The notes under the pieces were generated by a model. It saw only the letters and a program-made list of their open reading frames with translations, had not been told where the DNA came from and ran no database searches. The position numbers and the translations under genes were made by a program. DNA of 64,000 bases from Luteibacter sp. Sphag1AF (GTDB taxonomy: Bacteria; Pseudomonadota; Gammaproteobacteria; Xanthomonadales; Rhodanobacteraceae): positions 558,001 to 622,000 of the forward strand of contig NZ_JACHYH010000001.1 in the NCBI RefSeq assembly GCF_014192715.1, written 5' to 3'. Positions 16,714 to 25,085 of the stretch are shown piece after piece; the stretch's first letter is position 1, and the number at the start of each line of letters is the position of its first letter.

Positions 16714-17394
16714 ATGAAAGCATCCGTTGCGCTGCTGGCCCTGGTCATGGCCGGCGTCACCCACGAAGCGCGCGCGAACGACGCAGACGATGCACCGTGC
16801 CCCGCCCTCCCGGCGGGTACGGATTTCAGCAACCGTGCCGCCGCCGAGGCAGCACTTTGCGCGAAAAGTGAAGAGATCATCTGGGCGGTCGGTGACGTGG
16901 ATGGCGATGGCGTAGCCGACGCCGTCGCGATCACGAATCGCGGCTATCCGCACAAGAAGAGGCTCACCCTGTTCAAGGGGCACGATGGCGATCGCCTTCG
17001 CGTGCTGGTGCAAACTGCCGAAACACAGACCGGCGACGTGGACGCGAAAGTCGAAATCAGGCGGGGAAGTGTTTTCGTCAGCCTGGACGCGATCCGGGGG
17101 GCGTGGGGCACGCAGCAGTTCAAGCTTCGTGACGGCCGCTTCGATCTGATCGGCCAGACGCTTCATCTCGCGGATGGCGGCCTGGATGACGAACCGCTGC
17201 GCGTACTGGACAGCGACGTGAACTACCTGACCGGTCGGGCCAACTTCAAGCCCGAAGGCTTGCGCCACGACACCAGCGCCGCGTTCAAGGGTGCGCGTTG
17301 CTCCCTTCAGGCCTATGACTTCGATTTCTACTACTGCGGCACGCAGTGGAAGCGCACGGATGGCAAGACGCTCGAATCAATGATGATGATCTGA
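16714..17394 (+). CDS. Secreted protein of unknown function with a Ca-loop-like motif
   Basis: A 226-residue protein with a signal peptide (MKASVALLALVMAGVTHEARAND). A DVDGDGVADAVAI segment near residue 65 resembles the EF-hand/FG-GAP calcium loop of VCBS-type repeats, but only one copy is present. Cysteine pairs occur near both ends (CPALPAG / CAKSEE, CSLQAYDFDFYYC). AGGAGAG upstream decides the start at 16714. No family recognised. Confidence 0.65.
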   Translation: MKASVALLALVMAGVTHEARANDADDAPCPALPAGTDFSNRAAAEAALCAKSEEIIWAVGDVDGDGVADAVAITNRGYPHKKRLTLFKGHDGDRLRVLVQTAETQTGDVDAKVEIRRGSVFVSLDAIRGAWGTQQFKLRDGRFDLIGQTLHLADGGLDDEPLRVLDSDVNYLTGRANFKPEGLRHDTSAAFKGARCSLQAYDFDFYYCGTQWKRTDGKTLESMMMI

Positions 17395-17401
17395 CGGGCG
17401 C

Positions 17402-18157
17402 TCAGTGCGCCCGGGGCAGAACGTAGGTTTTCGTTTTCGTGTTGAACAGGACGGTGAAGGTCTGGCTTTTCGCCCCTTCGCGCGTTTTCACCACTTTCAA
17501 CGGATACATGCCGGTGACGTTCGCATCGGACTGGATCGACAGGGCGTACTCGGCATCCTGTTCGTCCTCGGCAATCTGCGGAATCGTGCTCACGTTGGTG
17601 AACTGGTTCCCGACCGGCGCCACCAGCGCATACAGGGACACCACCGTCCCCTGCCAGACACCCCCGTGCGTGAACAGCCAACCATAGTTTCCATTGGCAC
17701 TCACCTTCACCAGTTCCGCCTTGCTGCAACCGCAATCGCCGGACGACCCGAACGCCATGCCACTCTCCCTGGCCGTATACGTCCAGCCCTGCGGCCCGCC
17801 CAGCTTGATGCGGAACGCGCCCATCAGACCCGACTGCGCATGAGCGTATCGAAAGCGCTCGTCGTCGCCTGCATCTGTGGCACTGGCAGCCATGAGGTAG
17901 AGGACCTTGCCGACTGGCGTCTCCACAATCTGCGGCTTGCCGGCACGCATGCAGTAATCCACCGACCGGCCATCCTCACCTTCGTAGGTAAACGCCCAGC
18001 AATGGTGCTTCGCCACGTAGTCGCCGTACTGATCTTTCATCACGGCTTTGACAACGGCGTCTGTGTCGGACGCCGCTGCCTGCTGCGCGACCGCCGCAGC
18101 GGCCCACAGGCACAGAAAAAAGGGAGCAGCACGGCGAAGCAGGAAGAGTGTGGTCAT
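17402..18157 (-). CDS. Secreted protein of unknown function
   Basis: A 251-residue protein with a signal peptide (RRAAPFFLCLWAAAAVAQQ). The mature part carries a CGCSK cluster (GSSGDCGCSKAELVKV), further Cys (HHCWAFTY, YCMRAG) and a beta-rich layout. No known domain recognised. Its 3' end faces the previous gene; the stop codons are separated by 8 bp. Confidence 0.65.
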   Translation of the reverse strand: MTTLFLLRRAAPFFLCLWAAAAVAQQAAASDTDAVVKAVMKDQYGDYVAKHHCWAFTYEGEDGRSVDYCMRAGKPQIVETPVGKVLYLMAASATDAGDDERFRYAHAQSGLMGAFRIKLGGPQGWTYTARESGMAFGSSGDCGCSKAELVKVSANGNYGWLFTHGGVWQGTVVSLYALVAPVGNQFTNVSTIPQIAEDEQDAEYALSIQSDANVTGMYPLKVVKTREGAKSQTFTVLFNTKTKTYVLPRAH

Positions 18158-18205
18158 GGGACCGCATTCTGCCTGCCACGCCGTGCACCAGCCATATGCC
18201 AGATG

Positions 18206-18227
18206 GGCGGCGGCACGAATCGCCGCC
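18206..18227 (-). terminator. GC-rich hairpin downstream of the fasciclin gene
   Basis: GGCGGCG (18206-18212) and CGCCGCC (18221-18227) form a 7-bp stem with an 8-nt loop, just past the fasciclin stop. No T run follows on the minus strand, so it may be a weak terminator or 3'-end stabilising hairpin. Confidence 0.3.
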
Positions 18228-18240
18228 TCCCCAAGGCCGT

Positions 18241-18822
18241 TTACGGCATCAGCACTTTGTCGACGACGTGGATAACGCCATTGGACTGCATCACGTCGCC
18301 GATGGTGACGTGTGCCGTGTTGCCCTTGGTGTCAGTCACTTCAAGGCCACTGCCCGCCTGCGTCACCGTCAGTGGCTCGCCCTGCACGGAAGCAAGCGTC
18401 GCCTTGCCGCCGCCCTTCGCCACGAGTGCCATCAGGTCTTTCGCGGTATAGGTTCCCGACACAACGTGGTAGGTGAGAATCTTGGTCAGCGTGGCTTTGT
18501 TCTCCGGCTTCACCAGCGTGTCGACCGTACCTGCCGGCAGTGCCGAAAACGCTTCATTGGTGGGCGCAAAGACCGTGAAGGGACCCGGCCCGGACAGCGT
18601 ATCCACCAAACCTGCGGCCTTCACAGCCGCCACCAGCGTGGTGTGATCCTTAGAATTCACCGCGTTCTGAATGATGTTCTTGCTGGGATACATGGCCGCC
18701 CCACCCACCATGACCGTCTTTGCGCTACCCATGCTGTCGGCAGCCAGCGCCGGAAGGCTCCCAGCCATCACGGCCGCGAGGGACAGGGAAAGACAAAGGG
18801 CACGTACGCGATACTTGTTCAT
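18241..18822 (-). CDS. Fasciclin-domain (FAS1) secreted protein
   Basis: A 193-residue protein with a signal peptide ending GSLPALAAD and one FAS1 domain: AAVKAAGLVDTLSGPGPFTVFAPTNEAFSALP, TYHVVSGTYTAKDL and a terminal HVVDKVLMP. FAS1 domains mediate cell-surface adhesion; single-domain bacterial forms are periplasmic or extracellular. A GAAGGA site 7 bases upstream decides the start at 18822. Confidence 0.9.
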   Translation of the reverse strand: MNKYRVRALCLSLSLAAVMAGSLPALAADSMGSAKTVMVGGAAMYPSKNIIQNAVNSKDHTTLVAAVKAAGLVDTLSGPGPFTVFAPTNEAFSALPAGTVDTLVKPENKATLTKILTYHVVSGTYTAKDLMALVAKGGGKATLASVQGEPLTVTQAGSGLEVTDTKGNTAHVTIGDVMQSNGVIHVVDKVLMP

Positions 18823-18900
18823 TGCGAATCCTTCAGTCATGCCCCGGAGGTGGGGTATGAAGCTATACGTTGCGGATTCGCATCCGGATGCAGCCTGCCG

Positions 18901-20382
18901 TCATTTAACCCTGAAACGGGCATGATTGCCGGAAAAGCTCACCGTGCGGCCGTCGATGTCGGCGATCAGTTCCAGTGCCTTGCGCGCGTCCAGATGGGCG
19001 AAACCAAAGCCCACCGGCTGTTCGTCGAGCACCTCCGGATTGTCGAGCACGAACCCGGAATTCATCGCCACGCTCATCGCCGCGCCACGCGCGGATCCCT
19101 TGTCGACCACCTGGCTGACGAGGTTTGCCGTCTTCGTGGCCTCCGCCGCCGGGCATCCCTTCTGCGGCGTGATCGACATCCGGGACTGTCCGGCATTCTC
19201 CAGCACAAGCGGTTGTCCCAGGGGGCCCGACAGCGACTGATGTTTCGTCACCGCCTTGCCGTTCACCTGTTCCGTAGCGTCGATATCGACCTTTACGGTG
19301 TCGTTGCTGACCGGAGACACGACGAAACGAAGTTCCACGCGATGGTCGCCGTTATCCACGATGGTGGCAGGCACATGGTCCGGCATGCAGACCGTGGTGG
19401 GGCTCAGCAGTGTGCCGTTGTGCTCGAACGCCGCCGCCAATTGATAGGTCTGCCCCGTCGATGCCTCAACAGCAGACGGTGCCACCGCATAGGCAACCAT
19501 GCTGGTTGCCGCGACGGTCACAGTGAGGCACGCGGTGGCAACGCGGCGGGAACGACTCGAAAAACTCGTGGTATTCAACATGGCAATTCGCTCATTCAAT
19601 GGGTGACGGGAAGACCAGGTACAACCGACAGGTAAAAACAGGGAGTCATGCGACTTCAACATGGCATGTGCGTACGAGCGACGGCGTCCCGGGTGATGCC
19701 GAAGCACAGCCGCATCGCATGCAAGTTCCTGATCGTGGCGAAAGGCACGCAGCGCCCACCAGACCAGCGGATGAAACCAGAGCAGCGCACCCACTCCCTG
19801 AGCGACATGAAGAAAGAACACGTCGCCACGCCGCGCGTGCGTGGCTTCGTGCGCCAGGATCAAAGCGCGTTCGTCAGCGTCGTAGCGTGTGAAAAAGTCC
19901 GCAGGAAGCACAATACGGGGACGCCAGACCCCTACCAGAACAGGACCGGCCAACGCCGAGGTACTGAGCCACGCTTCGACTTCCGGCGTATTCACGGCAA
20001 CGGCGCCGCGCATTCGGCGGCGGAACTGCACCTGCGCCAGCGCCACGAAAGCCAGCCACACACAGACACCTGCAAGCCACACCGCCCCGATGTGTGAGGG
20101 CGTGATCCACACGCGCTCCAGTACAGCGGGCGCATCCACGCCGGGAAGCGCATGCCATGCGGAAACCATGGGCACCTCAATACCTGCCGACAATATCCCG
20201 GAGGCATGCGGAAGACACGCCATCAACAGCGCCAGCGGCGGCATGATCCACAGGGCATACGCGCGCTCGGCACCAAACCTGCGACGCCATGACTTGCGCA
20301 ACAGCCCCACAACGACCAGAACCACCGTCACAGAGGGAAGCACCGTCGCGCACACTCCTGAAAAAGCGAAGAAGTCAGTCAT
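18901..20382 (-). CDS. M56-family membrane metalloprotease (BlaR1-like)
   Basis: A 493-residue protein. Four membrane helices surround an M56 zinc site (HEATH at 178-182, then DQELACDAAV with the third ligand Glu near 219). In BlaR1 the outer domain is a beta-lactam sensor; here the C-terminal 180 residues lack a penicillin-binding fold and instead end FAHLDARKALELIADIDGRTVSFSGNHARFRVK-like, an STN/secretin-N-like segment (motif 18904-18990). Cleavage of the BlaI partner after sensing is inferred. ATG 20382 overlaps the blaI stop. Confidence 0.82.
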   Translation of the reverse strand: MTDFFAFSGVCATVLPSVTVVLVVVGLLRKSWRRRFGAERAYALWIMPPLALLMACLPHASGILSAGIEVPMVSAWHALPGVDAPAVLERVWITPSHIGAVWLAGVCVWLAFVALAQVQFRRRMRGAVAVNTPEVEAWLSTSALAGPVLVGVWRPRIVLPADFFTRYDADERALILAHEATHARRGDVFFLHVAQGVGALLWFHPLVWWALRAFRHDQELACDAAVLRHHPGRRRSYAHAMLKSHDSLFLPVGCTWSSRHPLNERIAMLNTTSFSSRSRRVATACLTVTVAATSMVAYAVAPSAVEASTGQTYQLAAAFEHNGTLLSPTTVCMPDHVPATIVDNGDHRVELRFVVSPVSNDTVKVDIDATEQVNGKAVTKHQSLSGPLGQPLVLENAGQSRMSITPQKGCPAAEATKTANLVSQVVDKGSARGAAMSVAMNSGFVLDNPEVLDEQPVGFGFAHLDARKALELIADIDGRTVSFSGNHARFRVK

Positions 20383-20737
20383 CGAGTTTGTCCAGCAACT
20401 GGCGAAGCTCGGCGATGTCTTTCTTCGAGAGCTTCCGGTGATGAGAAAAGTGCGCCACCAACGGGGCAACCCGGCCGTCAAACAGGCGGTCAAGCAAACC
20501 TGCGCTTTCCTCTGACACGTAATCGGCGCGCTCCAGCAACGGGCTGTACAGATAGCGCTTGCCATCGCGATCAGCCTTGACCGCCTGCTTCTTCAGAAGG
20601 CGATTGAGCAGCGACTTGACGGTGCCTTCCTGCCATCCGTGCGACTGACTCAGCACGGCAAGTATTTCTTCTGACGTGCGCGGGGCGCTGTCCCACAACA
20701 CGGACATGACGGCTGATTCGGCTTCACTGATGGACAT
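20375..20737 (-). CDS. blaI: BlaI/MecI/CopY-family transcriptional repressor
   Basis: A 120-residue winged-helix repressor of the BlaI family: ISEAESAVMSVLWDSAPRTSEEI, GWQEGTVKSLLNRLLKKQAV (recognition helix) and a C-terminal dimerisation helix. BlaI represses its operon until its membrane metalloprotease partner cleaves it. It overlaps the M56 gene by 8 bp, forming a sensor-repressor pair; a beta-lactamase gene is not present here, so the regulon is unknown. Confidence 0.88.
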   Translation of the reverse strand: MSISEAESAVMSVLWDSAPRTSEEILAVLSQSHGWQEGTVKSLLNRLLKKQAVKADRDGKRYLYSPLLERADYVSEESAGLLDRLFDGRVAPLVAHFSHHRKLSKKDIAELRQLLDKLDD

Positions 20738-20748
20738 GACGGCTCCGC

Positions 20749-20786
20749 TTACACTTGTAATCGAAAATTACGATCACATGCGTAAT
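20749..20786 (-). promoter_or_regulatory. Candidate BlaI operators
   Basis: TTACACTTGTAA (20749-20760) contains a perfect TACAnnTGTA, the core of BlaI/MecI operators, 12 bases upstream of the blaI ATG. A second inverted repeat ATTACG-N8-CGTAAT (20767-20786) lies next to it. Together they are good candidates for autorepression sites of the blaI-M56 operon, and could also act on the divergent receptor gene. Confidence 0.6.
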
Positions 20787-20852
20787 CGGACGTGTCAACC
20801 CGAAGTTTCCTCAGATTCTTCTCAGCATTGTGAAAATTTGGCATTATTACGG

Positions 20853-20871
20853 AATGCGATTGATTCGCATT
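20853..20871 (+). promoter_or_regulatory. Candidate Fur box upstream of the siderophore receptor
   Basis: AATGCGA-TTGAT-TCGCATT is a perfect 7-5-7 palindrome, 19 bp long like a classical Fur box, located 38 bp upstream of the siderophore-receptor ATG. It shares the AAT..GA.T..TCATT-like character of Fur sites, though it differs in core bases. Iron repression of the receptor is expected. Confidence 0.55.
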
Positions 20872-20909
20872 GCTATCCCTGCCTGTTCATATCCATTGGG
20901 AACCCTGCC

Positions 20910-23021
20910 ATGACGCCCCAGAAGACACGCCTCGCGTGCGCTATTGCGAGCCTGTTGCTGCCCGTCGCAGCGTTTGCTCAAACGACCACGCCTGACAGTA
21001 CCGACGCGAAGCAGAAGGCCGTTCAGCTCGGCACGGTTGCCGTGACCAGCCAGACCGCCGATGTCGGGTACACGAAGAATGACGCTACGGCAGGCACCAA
21101 AACCAACACTGCGCTGATCGACACGGCACAGGCCATCTCGGTGGTGTCCGCCGCGCAGTTGCGCGATCAGGGCGTACTGACCGTGCAGGACGCCCTGCGC
21201 TATTCCGCCGGCGTGCGCGCTGAGGCGTACGGTGTGGACAGCCGCGGCGACGACGCCTTCCTGCGCGGCACGTCGTTTTCGCAATACCTGGATGGTCTTC
21301 GTCAGTACTTCGGCGGCGCGTATGCACGCACGGAGCCGTACTTCCTCGATCACATCGAAATCGTGCGTGGCCCCTCGTCCGTGCTTTATGGACAGGGCAC
21401 CACGGGTGGCCTGATCGCGCTCAACTCCAAGCTGCCGCAGTCCACTCCGATGCACGAAGTGGACGTCCAGTTCGGCAACCACGCACGCAAGCAGATTGCA
21501 TTCGATTTCACCGGGCCGCTGGATACGCAGGGTCACTGGAGTTACCGCCTGATCGGCGTGGCACGCGATGCGCATTCGCAGGTCGATTACACGCCGGATG
21601 ATCGCAAGGCACTGGCTCCGTCGATCACCTGGACGCCGGACAAGGACACCCGCTGGACCGTCCTGACCAACCTTCAGTTTGATCGCAACGGCTCGACACT
21701 GAACTTCCTGCCGCATTCCGGCACGCTGCTGCCCAATCCCAACGGGCCCATCCCGGCCAACCGCAACACCAGCGAACCGAGCTTCGACCGCTACAACACC
21801 GATCAACGCTCGGTCACGTCGCTGTTTGAACATCGCTTCAACGAAACATGGAAGATCACCCAGAATCTTCGCTACACCCGCGACAACGTGGACTACCGCG
21901 CGCTCTATCCGAACGTCTATTCCAACCCTGAAAACCCGTTCCTCGACGAAGCGCAGCGCGAAGTGAGCCGCTATAGCTACGTGGCGATCAGCAAGCATCG
22001 CCGACTGGTTGCGGACACGAATGCGCAGGCGGACTTCAGCACCGGCCCGGTGCATCATCGCGTGCTCATCGGCCTCGATGCCGGCCGCTCGCATACCGAC
22101 AGCGTCCAGGGCTCGGGCTTCGATGCCACGCCGTTCGATCTGTACGCCCCCACATACAACCCGAACTTCGTTGGCCCGGCGACAGCTCGCGCGCCTTCCA
22201 CGGAAACCAGGCAGGTGGGCGCGTACGTGCAGGACCAACTGGAGTGGAACGACCACTGGCTTGCCACGGTCGGCCTGCGTCACGACGCAGCCTCGACGAA
22301 GACCGAAGGCAGCGACAGAATGAAGGACCAGGCCACGACGTCGCGCTTTGGCCTGATGTACAAGTTCGACAACGGCATCGTGCCGTATGTGAGTTATACC
22401 GAGTCGTTCCAGCCGCTGGACACACTGGACTTTTACAACCATCCGTACGCGCCGCTGCGCGGCAAGCAGTACGAAGCGGGCGTCAAATACCAGCCGGTAG
22501 GCAGCCAGTCGCTGTTTACCGCCACCTGGTATGACCTGCGCGAAGAGAATCGTCTCGCACCGGACCCGACCAATCCGCTGAACCAGATTCAGGCAGGCCG
22601 CATGCGCACCCATGGTGTGGAACTGGAAGGGTCGACGCGCATCGCCGATCATCTGGACCTGCTGGCCACCTACACCTGGACCAACGCCCGTCCGGATGAC
22701 GGCACCATCGTGGCTGGCCTCCCGAAGAACCAGGCGTCGGTCTGGGGCGTGTACCACGTCAATTCGGCCGACGGCGACGGTTTGAGCTTTGGTGCGGGTG
22801 CCCGCTACATCGGCAGGAACACCGACGAAACCGGCACGCTGCACGTACCGCAGAAGACGTTGTTCGATGTCATGGCCGCGTACGACATGGGCCCGTGGCG
22901 TATATCGCTCAACATTGCCAACCTGACCAACCAGATCTACCCGGCCAGCTGCCTCGCACGCGGTGACTGCTTCATGGGCCCTCGCCGCAGCATCGTGGGC
23001 AACGTGCGCTATCGCTTCTGA
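20910..23021 (+). CDS. TonB-dependent siderophore receptor
   Basis: A 703-residue outer membrane receptor with a signal peptide (ACAIASLLLPVAAFAQ). The plug domain (about 45-160) shows AQAISVVSAAQLRDQ, RYSAGVRAEAYG, DAFLRGTS and EIVRGPSSVLYGQGTTGGLI, the pattern of FhuA/FpvA-type ferric-siderophore receptors. A 22-strand barrel ends in the canonical aromatic NVRYRF. No extended N-terminal signalling domain is present, so it is not of the FpvA signalling type. The ATG at 20910 sits at the signal peptide. Confidence 0.92.
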   Translation: MTPQKTRLACAIASLLLPVAAFAQTTTPDSTDAKQKAVQLGTVAVTSQTADVGYTKNDATAGTKTNTALIDTAQAISVVSAAQLRDQGVLTVQDALRYSAGVRAEAYGVDSRGDDAFLRGTSFSQYLDGLRQYFGGAYARTEPYFLDHIEIVRGPSSVLYGQGTTGGLIALNSKLPQSTPMHEVDVQFGNHARKQIAFDFTGPLDTQGHWSYRLIGVARDAHSQVDYTPDDRKALAPSITWTPDKDTRWTVLTNLQFDRNGSTLNFLPHSGTLLPNPNGPIPANRNTSEPSFDRYNTDQRSVTSLFEHRFNETWKITQNLRYTRDNVDYRALYPNVYSNPENPFLDEAQREVSRYSYVAISKHRRLVADTNAQADFSTGPVHHRVLIGLDAGRSHTDSVQGSGFDATPFDLYAPTYNPNFVGPATARAPSTETRQVGAYVQDQLEWNDHWLATVGLRHDAASTKTEGSDRMKDQATTSRFGLMYKFDNGIVPYVSYTESFQPLDTLDFYNHPYAPLRGKQYEAGVKYQPVGSQSLFTATWYDLREENRLAPDPTNPLNQIQAGRMRTHGVELEGSTRIADHLDLLATYTWTNARPDDGTIVAGLPKNQASVWGVYHVNSADGDGLSFGAGARYIGRNTDETGTLHVPQKTLFDVMAAYDMGPWRISLNIANLTNQIYPASCLARGDCFMGPRRSIVGNVRYRF

Positions 23022-23030
23022 CCGCACCAT

Positions 23031-23063
23031 GCCTGCCAGAGGTCGCTGTGACCTTTGGCAGGC
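23031..23063 (+). terminator. Hairpin after the siderophore receptor gene
   Basis: GCCTGCCAGAGGTC pairs with GACCTTTGGCAGGC around a 5-nt loop, a 14-bp stem with one wobble pair, 10 bp past the receptor stop. There is no T run after it, so it may act as a weak terminator or mRNA-stabilising element. Confidence 0.45.
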
Positions 23064-23155
23064 GCTGCTGACGCCCCACCGATTGTAATTTCGGGACTTG
23101 CGCCGCCCCTCATCAACGCACCGGGCCTGCGCCAACACCTTCACGGAGAGAGCGT

Positions 23156-24223
23156 ATGCGCGTCTGGATTCTCAGCCTGGTCATGGCGTTCGCGGCCACA
23201 ACAACGGCCTATGCGAACACCGTCGGTGAGACGCACCGACAAGGTACGGTTGCCAGTGGCGTCGTGCGCAACGCAGACCATTCCACCGCACTTCGCATCA
23301 CCGTCTGGTATCCCGCACAGGGCGATGCAGAAGAACTTCCGCTGGACATGGGACCGCCCGGCCGGCCGTTCTTTGTATCCGGAAGCGCGGCCAATGAAGC
23401 ACCCTTTGCGCAGGGCCGCTACCCGGTCATCCTGCTATCCCATGGCTTCGGTGGCACCGCCCGCATGATGGGTTGGTTCGGCACTGCCATGGCGCGAGCG
23501 GGCTACGTCGTGGTGGCCGTGGATCATCCCGGCAACAACGGCATGGACACCATGACGGCGGCAGGTGCAATGCTCTGGTGGGAGCGGGCGGAAGACCTCA
23601 AGCAGGCGCTTGAGGTAACCGGTCACGATGCGGTGATCGGGCCTCACATGGATATGTCGCGCCTGGGAGTCAGCGGTTTTTCCGCGGGTGGATTCACCAC
23701 CCTGGTAGCGTCGGGGGCGCGGGTAAACATTGATCGCCTGCTGGCGTTCTGCAAAGCCCATCCTGCCGATGGGGTGTGTGAGCCGCAGAAGGAAGCGCCG
23801 GAACTCACCGGCGAAAAAGGCCTGAAGGCATTGAAGGACCCGGCGCTGAAACCCTGGGTGAGCCAGGCTGGAAACGACCATTCGGTGCCGGGCGTACGTG
23901 CCGCTTTCGCCATGGCCCCCGCCATCGTTCAGGCGCTGGTGCCTGAGAGCCTGAAGGCCATTCCGCTGCGCACGTCGATCCTCCTGGGCGACGCTGACGT
24001 CGTCGCGCCGCCGTCAACCAACGGCGTGGTGGCGGCATCACTGCTGCCCCACGCCACTATGAAAACATTGCCCGGCGTTGGCCACTACGATTTCCTTGGC
24101 CAGTGCACGGAGGCCGGGCGCGAAGCGACGCCTCTGTGCAAGATCAGCCAGCCGCAGGAGCCGACGCACAAGGCAGCGATCGACGCCGCACGAGCGCTGT
24201 TCGACAGCACGCTGAAGCAGTAA
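23156..24223 (+). CDS. Secreted alpha/beta hydrolase (PAF-acetylhydrolase/dienelactone-hydrolase-like)
   Basis: A 355-residue protein with a signal peptide (MRVWILSLVMAFAATTTAYAN). It has the alpha/beta-hydrolase landmarks: oxyanion strand PVILLSHGFGGTARMM, nucleophile elbow LGVSGFSAGGFTTL (GxSxG with Ser near 176), an acid in LGDADVVAPPSTN and a His in PGVGHYDF. The layout resembles platelet-activating-factor acetylhydrolase-like lipases/esterases; the substrate is unknown. CGGAGAG upstream gives a good ribosome site. Confidence 0.82.
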   Translation: MRVWILSLVMAFAATTTAYANTVGETHRQGTVASGVVRNADHSTALRITVWYPAQGDAEELPLDMGPPGRPFFVSGSAANEAPFAQGRYPVILLSHGFGGTARMMGWFGTAMARAGYVVVAVDHPGNNGMDTMTAAGAMLWWERAEDLKQALEVTGHDAVIGPHMDMSRLGVSGFSAGGFTTLVASGARVNIDRLLAFCKAHPADGVCEPQKEAPELTGEKGLKALKDPALKPWVSQAGNDHSVPGVRAAFAMAPAIVQALVPESLKAIPLRTSILLGDADVVAPPSTNGVVAASLLPHATMKTLPGVGHYDFLGQCTEAGREATPLCKISQPQEPTHKAAIDAARALFDSTLKQ

Positions 24224-24229
24224 GGAATA

Positions 24230-24514
24230 TCAGGCAGCGTGAAGCTGCAGGCCCAGTGCCTTGATGACGCGCATGACGGTGGCGAATTCAGGATTGCCAT
24301 CAGCGGACAGGGCGCGATAGAGGCCTTCGCGGGAGATGCCGCTGTCGCGTGCAACACGGGTCATGCCGCGTGCGCGTGCGATGTCACCAAGAGCGGCACG
24401 GACAAGGCTGCCATCACCGGGATCTTCGTCGAGGCAGGCGTTGAGGTAAGCGGTGCGATCCTCTTCAGTGGCGAGGTGATCGACGGCGTCCCAGCGGGAG
24501 AATTTTTCGGCCAT
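24230..24514 (-). CDS. HigA-like antitoxin (HTH)
   Basis: A 94-residue protein with a C-terminal HTH: TRVARDSGISREGLYRALSADGNPEFATVMRVIKALGLQL. This matches the putative addiction-module antidote family paired with HI1419-type toxins (HI1420-like). It follows the toxin gene by 3 bp on the same strand, in the toxin-first order of HigBA-type systems. Confidence 0.85.
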   Translation of the reverse strand: MAEKFSRWDAVDHLATEEDRTAYLNACLDEDPGDGSLVRAALGDIARARGMTRVARDSGISREGLYRALSADGNPEFATVMRVIKALGLQLHAA

Positions 24515-24517
24515 GGT

Positions 24518-24814
24518 TTACTCCTTCCATTGAGTGGCGATGGACAGTGCACGTTCGATATCCCAGAACTGCGAGCTCTTGTCGCCGCCCGCAAGCAGCA
24601 CCACAAGCTTCGGACCCCGGTGTACGTAATACACGCGATAGCCGGGACCGCAGTTCACCCGAAGCTCGCTGATGCCGTGACCTACCGGCTTCACATCACC
24701 CGGGTTGCCCAGTGACAGACGGCGAATGCGCGCGGTAACGCGCATGGCGCCTTGCCTGTCACGAAGGCCCTCGTGCCAGCGACGGAATGTGTCGCTCTGC
24801 ACTATGTCGAACAT
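24518..24814 (-). CDS. RelE/HigB-superfamily toxin
   Basis: A 98-residue ParE/RelE-fold protein: FDIVQSDTFRRWHEGLRDRQGAMRVTARIRRLSLGNPGDVKPVGHGISELRVNCGPGYRVYY. The features GNPGDVKPVG.G..ELR...GPGYRVYY and the terminal LLAGGDKSSQ.DI mark the HI1419-type toxin, thought to act as a ribosome-dependent mRNA interferase. The ATG at 24814 aligns with the family start. It is the first gene of the pair. Confidence 0.85.
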   Translation of the reverse strand: MFDIVQSDTFRRWHEGLRDRQGAMRVTARIRRLSLGNPGDVKPVGHGISELRVNCGPGYRVYYVHRGPKLVVLLAGGDKSSQFWDIERALSIATQWKE

Positions 24815-25085
24815 CACGAAGTGTAATCCATGATTCACATCCCGTAAACGCCTCCGGACGCGGTTTGCGCCGAAGGCCATTCAAACGTGTTGAATCCATG
24901 AGCCCCATCGGCACGCATCCCGCCGACACGCGCCCTTCGCCCGCGACGCCAGGCCGGCCTTGCGGGGGGACCCGTGCGGATCGCTCACGTCACAGCCATC
25001 GCGCCCTCTCCCCGCTTCATGTGATCGCATGTGCACATCACCCGATGTACCCTTTGCGCGCCTTCCACAGCGGACATACACACGC

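Noticed and set aside
20847-23144. A 765-residue open frame antisense to the siderophore receptor
   Set aside because: Same shadow pattern; the plus-strand frame has full receptor motifs and a signal peptide.
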